A stretch of DNA of 64,000 nucleotides, from the NCBI RefSeq assembly GCF_000002985.6, contig NC_003281.10:6510001-6574000 (forward strand), written 5' to 3'. Below are positions 49,435 through 59,900 of the stretch, piece after piece. Numbering within the stretch: position 1 is the first letter of the stretch; every line of letters begins with the position of its first letter. Origin of the DNA: Caenorhabditis elegans (Eukaryota > Nematoda > Chromadorea > Rhabditida > Rhabditidae). The notes under the pieces are model-generated. The model saw nothing but the letters and a program-made list of their open reading frames with translations, did no database searches and was not told the origin of the DNA. A program made the translations under genes and the position numbers.

Positions 49435-52400
49435 CTATAACTGGTCAGTATCATCCAGTTCAGCTGAAGGTAAATCAGAAGTGGAAGGCTGCTTATTCAT
49501 TTCATTCCAGTACAATCTCATAAACTTGTCTGACATCTTCGGTGGTTCTGGAAGTGGTTCAAGATTCGTAAAGTCATCATTCCTTTTGATCTTTTGAATG
49601 TTCTTCTCGACAGTGTGTAGATAGTCACTGATCTGCTTCTTAAAACTTTCGAGCTCCAGAAATGATATATGTTGTACTTCTGGATGCTGATTCAACGAAA
49701 TCAATCTGAAAATCATTTCATAAGATGAAAGTTATATCCACTAATTCAACGAACTTATTGACCATCTCTTCAGCTTCTCTCTGCTGTTCTCCTTTTCTAT
49801 ACAAATCCTTGATCTTCTGATGTTTCCAAAGTACTTTTCTATAACTTCCATTCTCATCTTCATGATTCGATGGCCCTTCTTCTGTATGATTTTGATCCAT
49901 AAGACTTTGAATTAATTTATGTTGTTCTTCATTTTGACGAGATAGTATCATCTTTGTTTCAAGGAGACTGAAAATATTTGCGTTAAAATAATCTATATTC
50001 ATAATTTTCACCTTGACTTCTCCATTTCACGTCTCTGTTTTTCTTGACGAAGTCTGAAAGTTACATGTAAACTAGTAATAGAGGCACCGGGCACTCACTG
50101 GGCATTTTCCGACTCTAAGATCTGTCTCTTCACATCCTTGCCTGTTCCAACTCTCAGTTTAGAAGCTTCTTCCTGCAGTCCATAGGCTATCTCCCGTTCT
50201 CTGAAAATAGTATAATTATCTCTCAAATTCTTTAAAATTCTAAAAACCTTTCAAGTTGATCCTTCAATTGGTTGACTTCGTTTCTCAATTTGGCGGAATC
50301 CTTTCTCTCATTTTTGAGTGTTTCCGCAGTCTCAAGTTCGCTGAAAATGAACCTATATATTATTTTTACCTGCAAATAAGCTCACCGATTCAGTTGAAGT
50401 TTAAGCTCAAATACTTTTGTAGACAATTGGTCACGTGAATTCGACACTCTAAACATGAAAAATCAATGGTGACAGGTGCAAGACAACTCACTTCTCATTA
50501 ATCTCCTTCAGCTTTTTCCCCTTTTCAACGCACTTTGAAAGCTTAGTGTTTAATGCCTCATGGTCAGATTTACAGTTCCACAACGCAGACACTTGTCTGA
50601 AAGGTATAATGTCTATATTAATCCAAGACTAGAATTAACTTACTTTTTCCACGTTTCAACTTCTTCCAATTTCAACTCGAGCTTCTTCTTTGCCTCAACC
50701 TGAATCTTCACGTGGTCCAACTTTTCCTCCTGCAACCTTTGTTCAGCTTTCTTCGATCTTTCAACAGATCCAGTCATGTTCTTTTCAAACTTTTCAGACT
50801 TGTGCTTCATAGTTGTTAATTGGGTCTGAACATCTTTGAGTACATTCTGCACTGTTTTCATTTCCTTTCTGACACCACTACAGTCCGTACAGTTTGCCAT
50901 ACTGCTTTCCACTTTTGAAGATGAACTATTTCCTGATTCTGTTGGAGTGTCGGAATTGTTTCCTTCCGGCTTCGAGATGCTTTTTGGGTTTTCTCTTTGA
51001 TTTTTCATCACTTGCGGATTTGAAGTATCTTTAACTTTCATATTTTCCTTGTCTTCTCCTAAAAATAGAATATAAAAATGTGTGCTTCAAAAACTGCAAA
51101 CCTTTGATATAGCGTCGCAAGTCTTTGTGGCTTGATGATACTCCTAGGAAAATATCAACTGGGTCTGGAGGTAAAATCGAACAAAACATTTTGTGTGATC
51201 CAAATTGAGGAAACCAAACTTGTACCAACTGAAAAATGGTTTTTTATCCGGAGTTTCCGTAAAAACGTAATAGAAGACTTCAAAATATAAGGCCTAACTT
51301 AATCGTAAACTTACTTCGAGATATTTGTCCAAGAGGCAGCAATATGTACATTCTGCCACAGCTTCAAACATATCAATAGTTTCAAGTTTATTTTGAGAGA
51401 CGCTTTCCAAAAGTTTGGGGAATGCTAAATCCGCGTAAACCAAAACATCTGGAAATGCTTCTGTTATTCCCAAATATTTCAGTTCTTTCTTCAAATCGTT
51501 GAGTGTGAATCGCTTGACATCTCTGATATCTTTTACTGGAATATTTTCGAATTTCTTCCAATAGTTGCACATTTCCTGTTCAATTTTTTGAAATGCATCG
51601 GTTGTGATAAAACACTGGCTTTTCTGAAAATGAAATTAACTCTCAATTATTATTTTATCAAATTATTTACCAAGAACGGTTCCAACTGTGATACGAGAAT
51701 CTTGATGTAGTCATCCAATACATGCATTGAGTTTATTTTAACTTTTTGAAAAACTCTCATAATTAAAGACATTAGATAGAATATTTCTGAAAATGCTCGG
51801 AATCCAGGAATGCAGAAATCACCAGTAGAAGTAATAATTGGAACTGCTTTTTGATTTGTTCGGTTTATTGGAGTGTTCAGGAACTAAAAATTTTAATGAA
51901 TAATTATTTGAAAAACAACTTAAACTAACATCAATATCGTGCCATAAATCGCCAAAATTCTTGAAAACATCTTTAAGTTCCATTGCATACAAGAAACCAT
52001 TTACATCATTATACTCAATTGGCTTTCGATTTGGATATTTCATATTGATTGCTTTGAATAATTCACTTCTCATCACCATTTTACGATCTTCGAATGTAAA
52101 AACTCTTACAGCAATTGGCACGTCAGGGGGATTCTGAAATTTTTTGTTTAAAACATAACCTACTTGGGCTACAGCAATCGGCTCTTGATAAAGATTCTGA
52201 AACATCTCGCTTTCTCCACTGGGGTTTCCATATAAAGGTTTAAATCTTAGTAAAGGTAGTAAAGGTAGTAAAGGTTAAATTCTTTACACTAGTACCTGTG
52301 TATATATGGTATCTCAAAAAAATTGTATTTATTGAAAATTTGTTTTTTATAAAAAATTTCTTGAAGTTTTTTCTAAGCAGAAGAAGAAAATCAATTTGTT

Positions 52401-53659
52401 CAACTAACCGGTCTGGCCTTACAAGGCATGAAAAGCTCCGGGTGATTGTCGATAATGTTTGGGAAAAAAATCATGAAACTTCTATTGAACAAAAGCATCT
52501 CCAAGTATCTGACTCGTCTAGTTTCCAGGGGTTGCAAAATATTTTGGTTCGTGAAAAAATCAACAATGTGTTTGAATTCATCGTCCGTCCAATCAGATAA
52601 TTCTATTTTCCACATACTTATTAGAACGTTCAAGTTGAGCACAGGTGTCGATTCGTTCAGCACTTTGAACTTTTCACGATGCACGCATTTCTGAAATAAT
52701 TTCATATAAATTTATTGTTGATTGCTGTACCGCTCGGCAAGACAGCCTATCAAATACATACCAGAAATTGTAATTACACTGTTCTTACTTCTTGATTAGC
52801 TGATAATTTAGTAGATTCGCAAAACAAATTAAAATATTCAATTTTCTTGATAAAATGACTTACAGCGGCTACATTTATTGCAAGCTGGATATCTTTCTTC
52901 ATTTTTTTCAAAATCGGATCATAGTACTTTACAAATTCATAGCAATTTCTTAATTTGTCTTCTCGAATTCTGATATAGATTAAAGCAATTTGAATAAGAA
53001 ATGATCCTGAAAAATAAAATATTAATGCGAAATTTGAAAATAATTGATTACATCCCGCGGCCACATGGCGGAAAGATAGCTTCGCAAGTACGAGAAAATG
53101 TCATGTTTGTATAGAAAAGCTTCACCTTTCAGACTCTTCATCAATGGAGGAGTTGTCTGAAACAATTCAAATTTCAACAGGACGGGACAATGCATCACTC
53201 ACGGTAAATATATCGAAAAACGGAATAGCACACTTTTTGTGGCAGGAAGTGAAGATCGAATAATATATCAGCGATTTTCGAAACTGTTCAACTGTCTTGT
53301 ACCATCTCAGTCGACGATCGGAATTCATAATAGCTTCCAGAGCAGTATTATCGTCTAGGTTTTGTGGATCAATCATTGATTTGAGCTGTGTTAAATTGTG
53401 TTTCCGACGAATCTGGAAATAATGAAGTTTTCTTGATTCTCTCTTGTTTTTTTGTTTATTTCCACTACAAAAAAGTTTGGTCTCATCTCAAAAAGTAAAG
53501 TTCTTTAACGATTTTGTCGAGACAGAGGTTAATCCAACAAAGTAGTTTTTAACTGTATGCATAATGGGCACTTACCTCTAGAGGAATGTAGTCCATTGCC
53601 ACTTGTACCAACGAATGCATTGAGTAGGCGACATGACTTTTATAGGAATCTTCAGCCAT
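49435..53659 (-). CDS. Gene D: long helical/coiled-coil protein, RING lost
   Basis: The start at 53,659 follows a TTTACAG acceptor by 7 bp. Exon 1 reads MAEDSYKSHVAYSMHSLVQV then AMDYIPLE, clearly a paralogue of gene B. Helical exons follow (for example with NLDDNTALEAIMNSDRRLRW, LIYYSIFTSCHKKCAIPFFD, NVLISMWKIELSDWTDDEFK). From about 51,841 down, the gene is essentially identical to gene B, including the CTDC motif and coiled coil. The last exon reaches SAELDDTDQL and stops at 49,435, exactly where the intact family enters its RING (SAELDDTECAICL-type sequence). The N-terminal half is open and diverged from B at many positions, which suggests it is maintained. The product would be a RING-less coiled-coil protein; function unknown. 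Confidence 0.72.
49474..51841. repeat. Block in gene D identical or nearly identical to gene B
   Basis: Partner of 36,952-39,319 (offset 12,522). Exons and introns match. The block ends abruptly on the left and over a few scattered differences on the right. Confidence 0.85.
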
Positions 53660-53728
53660 GATTGAACTGTAAAGCAACAAAAAATGTATAGAGCGAGACA
53701 AAAGCGGAAAAAAAGTTGTCAAGTTATA

Positions 53729-53739
53729 CAACGTTGCAC
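53729..53739. promoter_or_regulatory. Conserved CAACGTTGCAC motif upstream of gene D
   Basis: Same 11-bp core as the palindrome upstream of gene B, about 70 bp before the start codon, in otherwise diverged flanking sequence with a nearby A-rich run in both cases. Confidence 0.45.
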
Positions 53740-53768
53740 GTACGATTCAGTTCACGTGAAATGTCCGT

Positions 53769-53911
53769 AATGGTATGTTTTCCCGTGACAGCGGAGTGAG
53801 AGAGACAGTAGCAAACTAAAGGCGCAGGCTTTTTCCTCCGGCACGGGTCTCGCTACGACAAGCGCCCCGCGGGCGCTGCGGCGCCTGTTTCTCCTCATTC
53901 TACGTGTGAGT
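53769..53911. repeat. GC-rich direct repeat R, copy 1
   Basis: 143 bp starting AATGGTATGTTTTCCCGTGA and ending CATTCTACGTGTGAGT, with the GC-rich core GCGCCCCGCGGGCGCTGCGG. Copy 2 at 56,538-56,668 is identical except for a 12-bp net shortening after TTTTTCCTCC. It lies just upstream of the gene D promoter. Confidence 0.85.
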
Positions 53912-54664
53912 AGCGTAGAGGTCGTGCTTTTTATCGGTTTTATGCGTTTTTTTGCGATTTTTTTGCGAATTTTCGCCATTTTTTCATTAATTAGGGGTTG
54001 TTTAGTGACTCTTGTAAATATTTTTCGTCATTTAGGCAATAGTTAGCGTTTATGTGTGTGAGAAACAGATAGCTGAGTATGAGTATTGGCGTGAATGTTT
54101 TCGAGAGCGTTTTTCGTAACAGATTTGTGTTTTCAGACCTGGATTACTTAAATTTTCTCCTTTCTCTCCGATCGTTCGCTGTTATTAAACTTAAATTATT
54201 CTTTTCGTCTAAAAGTCCGGCAGATAGTCGGAAATTGGTTTTCCGTTTTTGATAGTTTATTGGTTTATCTCTTGCTTGCGTCTCAATGTGTTACCCTTTT
54301 CCTCTCATTCTCAAAATATTTTAAGCCTAGATTCTAGTCGCTTTTTCAAATAACATATCTTTGTAAACCGCTCGAGTTTCGTCAAATTGCTTGTTATTGA
54401 TCTCGCACATTCCGTTTACATTTCTTTACGTAAATAATCAATCTCGGCATATTTGGGTTATTAAAAGAGTAAGAAGTGTATAACCGGTCCATGGTCTGGA
54501 CAGGTGATTTCAGTCTCCAGTAGCTTAGTTGCAGTTTTTTAAAAAAAAACTTCGCATCGCCTCGTCAGATATCGATATCGTTTCCTAATTTTAGAATAAA
54601 TTGTATTCCCTTTTTTGACAAAATCAAGGTAGAAGAAACGTCGAGGCGGTGTGCGGTTTTATAA
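53912..54664. other. Non-coding spacer between repeat R copy 1 and the hairpin minisatellite
   Basis: T-rich sequence on the plus strand with no supported gene and no clear repeat. It is somewhat richer in CpG (TCGT, CGTT) than the gene regions. I see nothing further in it. Confidence 0.4.
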
Positions 54665-54699
54665 AATTATTTTTGGTCTCAGGTCAGTTTTAATGTGGA

Positions 54700-55540
54700 G
54701 TTTTTCGACAACCTCCGTCGAGGAAGGTTTGTATATCCGACAGCTTCTGTCAAGGTAAGAATGAGGTCCGACAGCGTCAGTCGGAGAAGGTAATAGATCC
54801 GGCAGCTTCTGTCGATGAAAGTGTGATGCCCGACAGCTTCTGTCGAGGAAAGTGTGATGTCCGACAGCTTCTGTCGAGGAAAGTGTGAAGTCCGACACAG
54901 AGGTGGGCGGATATTTTTTCGGATATTTTCTAATAATGAATTTATCAATAAGTATTGATGTAGTTATTCTGGAAGAAATGTATCCGAACCAAAGAGTAAC
55001 TATTAAGCAACATTTTAATATGATAAAACCTAGAAAAATTCTACAAGTTTTCCTTACCGAGACCTTAAAACTTATTAGCCGAGCAACATCGGATATCGGA
55101 TACTACGGATATTACGGATATCGGATAATGGACTTGCATATCGTTTATACAGAAAACTTGTAGAATTTTTCTAGGTTTTATCATATTAAAATGTTGCTTA
55201 ATAGTTACTCTTTTGTTCGGATACATTTCTTCCAGAATAACTACATCAATACTTATTGATAAATTCATTATTAGAAAATATCCGAAAAAAATATCCGCCC
55301 ACCTCTGGTCCGACAGCTTCGGTCGACGAAAGTGTGATGTCCGACAGCTTCTGTCGAGAAAGGTAGCAGGCCCGACAGTTTCTGCCGAGGAAGATAGTAG
55401 ATCCGTCAGCTTCTGTCGAGAAAGTGCGATGTCCGACTGCTTCTTTCGAGGAAAGTGGATGTGCGACGGCCTCCGTCGAGAAAATATAGATTTTGTAGCA
55501 GTTTCTGCAGAGGAAAGTGTGTAATTTAGCGCGGGGTAGA
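54700..55540. repeat. Minisatellite of short hairpin units
   Basis: About twelve degenerate units of roughly 31 bp. The best preserved is CGACAGCTTCTGTCG plus a purine-rich GAGGAAAGTGTGATGTC tail. Each unit begins with a 6-bp stem and 3-nt loop (CGACAG-CTT-CTGTCG). A hAT-type foldback element (54,898-55,307) splits the array. More degenerate traces continue to about 55,640. Open frames of up to 172 codons crossing it are by-products of the repeat. Confidence 0.75.
54898..55307. mobile_element. Young hAT-type foldback MITE with 8-bp target duplication
   Basis: 410 bp. Both ends read CAGAGGTGGGCGGATAT in inverted orientation. The arms are about 155 bp and nearly identical (one A/C-type mismatch and one length change in a T run seen). 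The 99-bp centre is rich in GGATAT/CGGATA units. It is flanked on both sides by GTCCGACA (54,890-54,897 and 55,308-55,315). An 8-bp duplication and CAG-GGTGGGC termini are typical of hAT elements. There is no transposase frame. Confidence 0.92.
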
Positions 55541-55640
55541 GTATCGTGTGCTTTTTTCCGACAGTTCTACCTACGAAAGCCAAACGTACGACATTTTCTG
55601 TCGTGGGAAGGACGACCTTCTCAGTTTTGGGTCGAGGAAA

Positions 55641-56537
55641 ATTTTGTTCGAGTTCTGAACAGAGGATAGCTAGTTATCGTCTGTTTTTTCCGCTGAGGAA
55701 AACGAGAGTTCGGAGTTTTTTGAGATAATGTTCGTTCTTCGCAATTATACCATAACTGGTTTTCAAGATAATAGCCGATTAGTGTAGCGGGTTCCGGGGA
55801 AACATGTAAGAAGGTGGACAGTTTTCGTTTTTACTTACGAAACGGAAACAGTGAGCGGAAAGATCAGGAAGAGAAATACGCCTATTTCTTGAGGTATCCA
55901 GTTTCAAGTTTTTAGTTTTCTATTTGTTATCCCCCCATCGCCTTTCCCAGAACGAAACAATCGTTTTACAGTGTCTTTTCAGTTAGAAGGATTGTTACCC
56001 ATAGATAATTATATCTATCGGCAGAGTCAACGAAATTTTTCGGCGTTTTCGTGTAGTTTTTCAGTAATATAATGTTCCCTTGGTAGTTTTTCTGATCACG
56101 GAGTACGGGAGGTACTACACACGTTCCGGTTCCTCAAATATTACGAATATGTAGGTAGGGGTAGCAGTAGAAATTTGCCTGATGCGGGATTAATCACTCT
56201 ATTTTACCAGTTTTTGGCGAACTATGATTTGGACAATCAGGGTTCTGAGCGAGGAGGTTTATCAGGCGAGAATAATACTGGCTTTATCGATATGACAGTC
56301 ATCGGGACGCAAATCAGACGACACCTTACGGAATAACACAGGAGAACGAAGTTTAGACCGACCTTCAGGTTAGAGTCGTCTAGATGAACAATGATTTTCG
56401 ATATAGAAACATTGAGAGACTGGCGGGTTAAGCTAATTTAGTTTTTTCAAGTTTTTCGGCGATGGGCGACTTGCGTTATCGGGTTGCAGAGACTTCATGC
56501 GTATTTTTAGTTGAAACCACTCGGTCAGCGACCCGAG
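55641..56537. other. Unique non-coding stretch
   Basis: No repeat or gene is recognised. A short open frame near 56,180-56,335 on the plus strand (with NYDLDNQGSERGGLSGENN) might be a coding remnant, but it lacks a start and a domain signature. Confidence 0.35.
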
Positions 56538-56668
56538 AATGGTATGTTTTCCCGTGACAGCGGAGTGAGAGAGACAGTAGCAAACTAAAGGCGCAGGCTT
56601 TTTCCTCCGCCACGACAAGCGCCCCGCGGGCGCTGCGGCGCCTGTTTCTCCTCATTCTACGTGTGAGT
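56538..56668. repeat. GC-rich direct repeat R, copy 2
   Basis: 131 bp, same orientation as copy 1. The GGCACGGGTCTCGCTA of copy 1 is reduced to GCCA. Flanking sequences differ on both sides. Confidence 0.85.
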
Positions 56669-56815
56669 TGCCGACCAAAAACGGATATCCTGAAAGGTTA
56701 ATTTTGGCGATTTGTAGGCGTTGAAGATTTACAGGAAATTCTCTAGAGGTATCAAGGGCGAAACTGGAACAGCACAGAAGGAACCCAGCGAGCCAATGAG
56801 AACAACGTTTTCAAG

Positions 56816-56990
56816 TTTCGGACGAGACATGGATAAGGAAAGGACAACTAACGGAGTGGAGAAAACAGGGGATCGGAAACGAGTCGCGAGATCAATCAAT
56901 TTACTATATATAAAGCGCGTGTCCTTCCGTCCGTTTGTAGTTTGTAGTTTGATCTTTGATCTTTCAACTCTCTTTTCTGTAGTTGGAAGA
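56816..56990 (+). promoter_or_regulatory. TATA-bearing module, copy 1
   Basis: A ~175-bp sequence starting TTTCGGACGAGAC, with TATATATAAAG at 56,905-56,915 followed by CGCGTGTCCTTCCGTCCG and ending TTCTGTAGTTGGAAGA. It leads directly into the first satellite unit. The same module recurs twice near the window's end. It looks like a Pol II core promoter facing into the array, but activity is unproven. Confidence 0.5.
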
Positions 56991-59900
56991 GGTATTGGGT
57001 TGGGAGATGGTGAGGGATAATGTCAAGGTACTGTAGTAGTACTGTAGGAGTACTGTAGGTATACGGTAGGGTTACTGTAGTTTAGGAAAATTGAGTTTTT
57101 GTCTACAGAAGAGGTATTGGGTAGAGAGTTGCTGGGGGATAATGCCAAGGTACTGTAGTAGTACTGTAGTAGTATTGTAGGTATACGGTAGGGTTACTGT
57201 AGTTTACGAAAAATTGAGTTTTTGTCTACAGAAGAGGTATTGGGTTGGGAGTTGCTGGGGGATAATGTCAAGGTACTGTAGTAGTACTGTAGGAGTACTG
57301 TAGGTATACGGTAGGGTTACTGTAGTTTAGGAAAATTGAGTTTTTGTCTACAGAAGAGGTATTGGGTAGAGAGTTGCTGGGGGATAATGCCAAGGTACTG
57401 TAGTAGTACTGTAGTAGTATTGTAGGTATACGGTAGGGTTACTGTAGTTTACGAAAAATTGAGTTTTTGTCTACAGAAGAGGTATTGGGTAGAGAGTTGC
57501 TGGGGGATAATGTCAAGGTACTGTAGTAGTACTGTAGGTATACGGTAGAGTTTCTGTAGTTTAGGAAACATTGAGTTTTTGTCTACAGAAGAGGTATTGG
57601 GTTGGGAGTTGGTGAGGGATAATGTCAAAGTACTGTAGTGGTACTGTAGGAGTACTGTAGGTATACGGTAGGGTTACTGTAGTTTAGGAAAAAATGAGTT
57701 TTTCTCTACAGAAGATGTATTGGGTTGGGAGTTGGTGAGGGATAATGTCAAGGTACTGTAGTGGTACTGTAGGAGTACTGTAGGTATACGGTAGGGTTGC
57801 TGTAGTTTAGGAAAAATTGAGTTTTTGTATACAGAAGAGGTATTGGGTTGGGAGTTGCTGGGGGATAATGTCAAGGTACTGTAGTAGTACTGTAGGAGTA
57901 CTGTAGGTATACGGTAGGGTTACTGTAGTTTAGGAAAATTGAGTTTTTGTCTACAGAAGAGGTATTGGGTTGGGAGTTGCTGGGGGATAATGTCAAGGTA
58001 CTGTAGTAGTACTGTAGGAGTACTGTAGGTATACGGTAGGGTTACTGTAGTTTAGGAAAATTGAGTTTTTGTCTACAGAAGAGGTATTGGGTAGAGAGTT
58101 GCTGGGGGATAATGCCAAGGTACTGTAGTAGTACTGTAGTAGTATTGTAGGTATACGGTAGGGTTACTGTAGTTTAGGAAAATTGAGTTTTTGTCTACAG
58201 AAGAGGTTTTGGGTAGAGAGTTGCTGGGGGATAATGCCAAGGTACTGTAGTAGTACTGTAGTAGTATTGTAGGTATACGGTAGGGTTACTGTAGTTTACG
58301 AAAAATTGAGTTTTTGTCTACAGAAGAGGTATTGGGTAGAGAGTTGCTGGGGGATAATGTCAAGGTACTGTAGTAGTACTGTAGGTATACGGTAGAGTTT
58401 CTGTAGTTTAGGAAACATTGAGTTTTTGTCTACAGAAGAGGTATTGGGTAGAGAGTTGCTGGGGGATAATGTCAAGGTACTGTAGTAGTACTGTAGGTAT
58501 ACGGTAGAGTTTCTGTAGTTTAGGAAACATTGAGTTTTTGTCTACAGAAGAGGTATTGGGTTGGGAGTTGGTGAGGGATAATGTCAAAGTACTGTAGTGG
58601 TACTGTAGGAGTACTGTAGGTATACGGTAGGGTTACTGTAGTTTAGGAAAAATTGAGTTTTTCTCTACAGAAGATGTATTGGGTTGGGAGTTGGTGAGGG
58701 ATAATGTCAAGGTACTGTAGTGGTACTGTAGGAGTACTGTAGGTATACGGTAGGGTTACTGTAGTTTAGGAAAATTGAGTTTTTGTCTACAGAAGAGGTA
58801 TTGGGTAGAGAGTTGCTGGGGGATAATGCCAAGGTACTGTAGTAGTACTGTAGTAGTATTGTAGGTATACGGTAGGGTTACTGTAGTTTAGGAAAATTGA
58901 GTTTTTGTCTACAGAAGAGGTTTTGGGTAGAGAGTTGCTGGGGGATAATGCCAAGGTACTGTAGTAGTATTGTAGGTATACGGTAGGGTTACTGTAGTTT
59001 ACGAAAAATTGAGTTTTTGTCTACAGAAGAGGTATTGGGTAGAGAGTTGCTGGGGGATAATGTCAAGGTACTGTAGTAGTACTGTAGGTATACGGTAGAG
59101 TTTCTGTAGTTTAGGAAACATTGAGTTTTTGTTTACAGAAGAGGTATTGGGTAGAGAGTTGCTGGGGGATAATGTCAAGGTACTGTAGTAGTACTGTAGG
59201 TATACGGTAGAGTTTCTGTAGTTTAGGAAACATTGAGTTTTTGTCTACAGAAGAGGTATTGGGTTGGGAGTTGGTGAGGGATAATGTCAAAGTACTGTAG
59301 TGGTACTGTAGGAGTACTGTAGGTATACGGTAGGGTTACTGTAGTTTAGGAAAAATTGAGTTTTTCTCTACAGAAGATGTATTGGGTTGGGAGTTGCTGG
59401 GGGATAATGTCAAGGTACTGTAGTAGTACTGTAGGAGTACTGTAGGTATACGGTAGGGTTACTGTAGTTTAGGAAAATTGAGTTTTTGTCTACAGAAGAG
59501 GTATTGGGTTGGGAGTTGCTGGGGGATAATGTCAAGGTACTGTAGTAGTACTGTAGGAGTACTGTAGGTATACGGTAGGGTTACTGTAGTTTAGGAAAAT
59601 TGAGTTTTTGTCTACAGAAGAGGTATTGGGTAGAGAGTTGCTGGGGGATAATGCCAAGGTACTGTAGTAGTACTGTAGTAGTATTGTAGGTATACGGTAG
59701 GGTTACTGTAGTTTAGGAAAATTGAGTTTTTGTCTACAGAAGAGGTTTTGGGTAGAGAGTTGCTGGGGGATAATGCCAAGGTACTGTAGTAGTACTGTAG
59801 TAGTATTGTAGGTATACGGTAGGGTTACTGTAGTTTACGAAAAATTGAGTTTTTGTCTACAGAAGAGGTATTGGGTAGAGAGTTGCTGGGGGATAATGTC

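Noticed and set aside
28119..53659. Toxin-antidote element, as known from other nematode clusters with ubiquitin-related genes
   Set aside because: Cluster behaviour and decay are compatible, but nothing in the sequence identifies a toxin or antidote.
54659..55583. Open frames of 79-172 codons across the hairpin minisatellite and hAT element
   Set aside because: They read through the repeat and both arms of an inverted repeat; no domain or codon-use signal.
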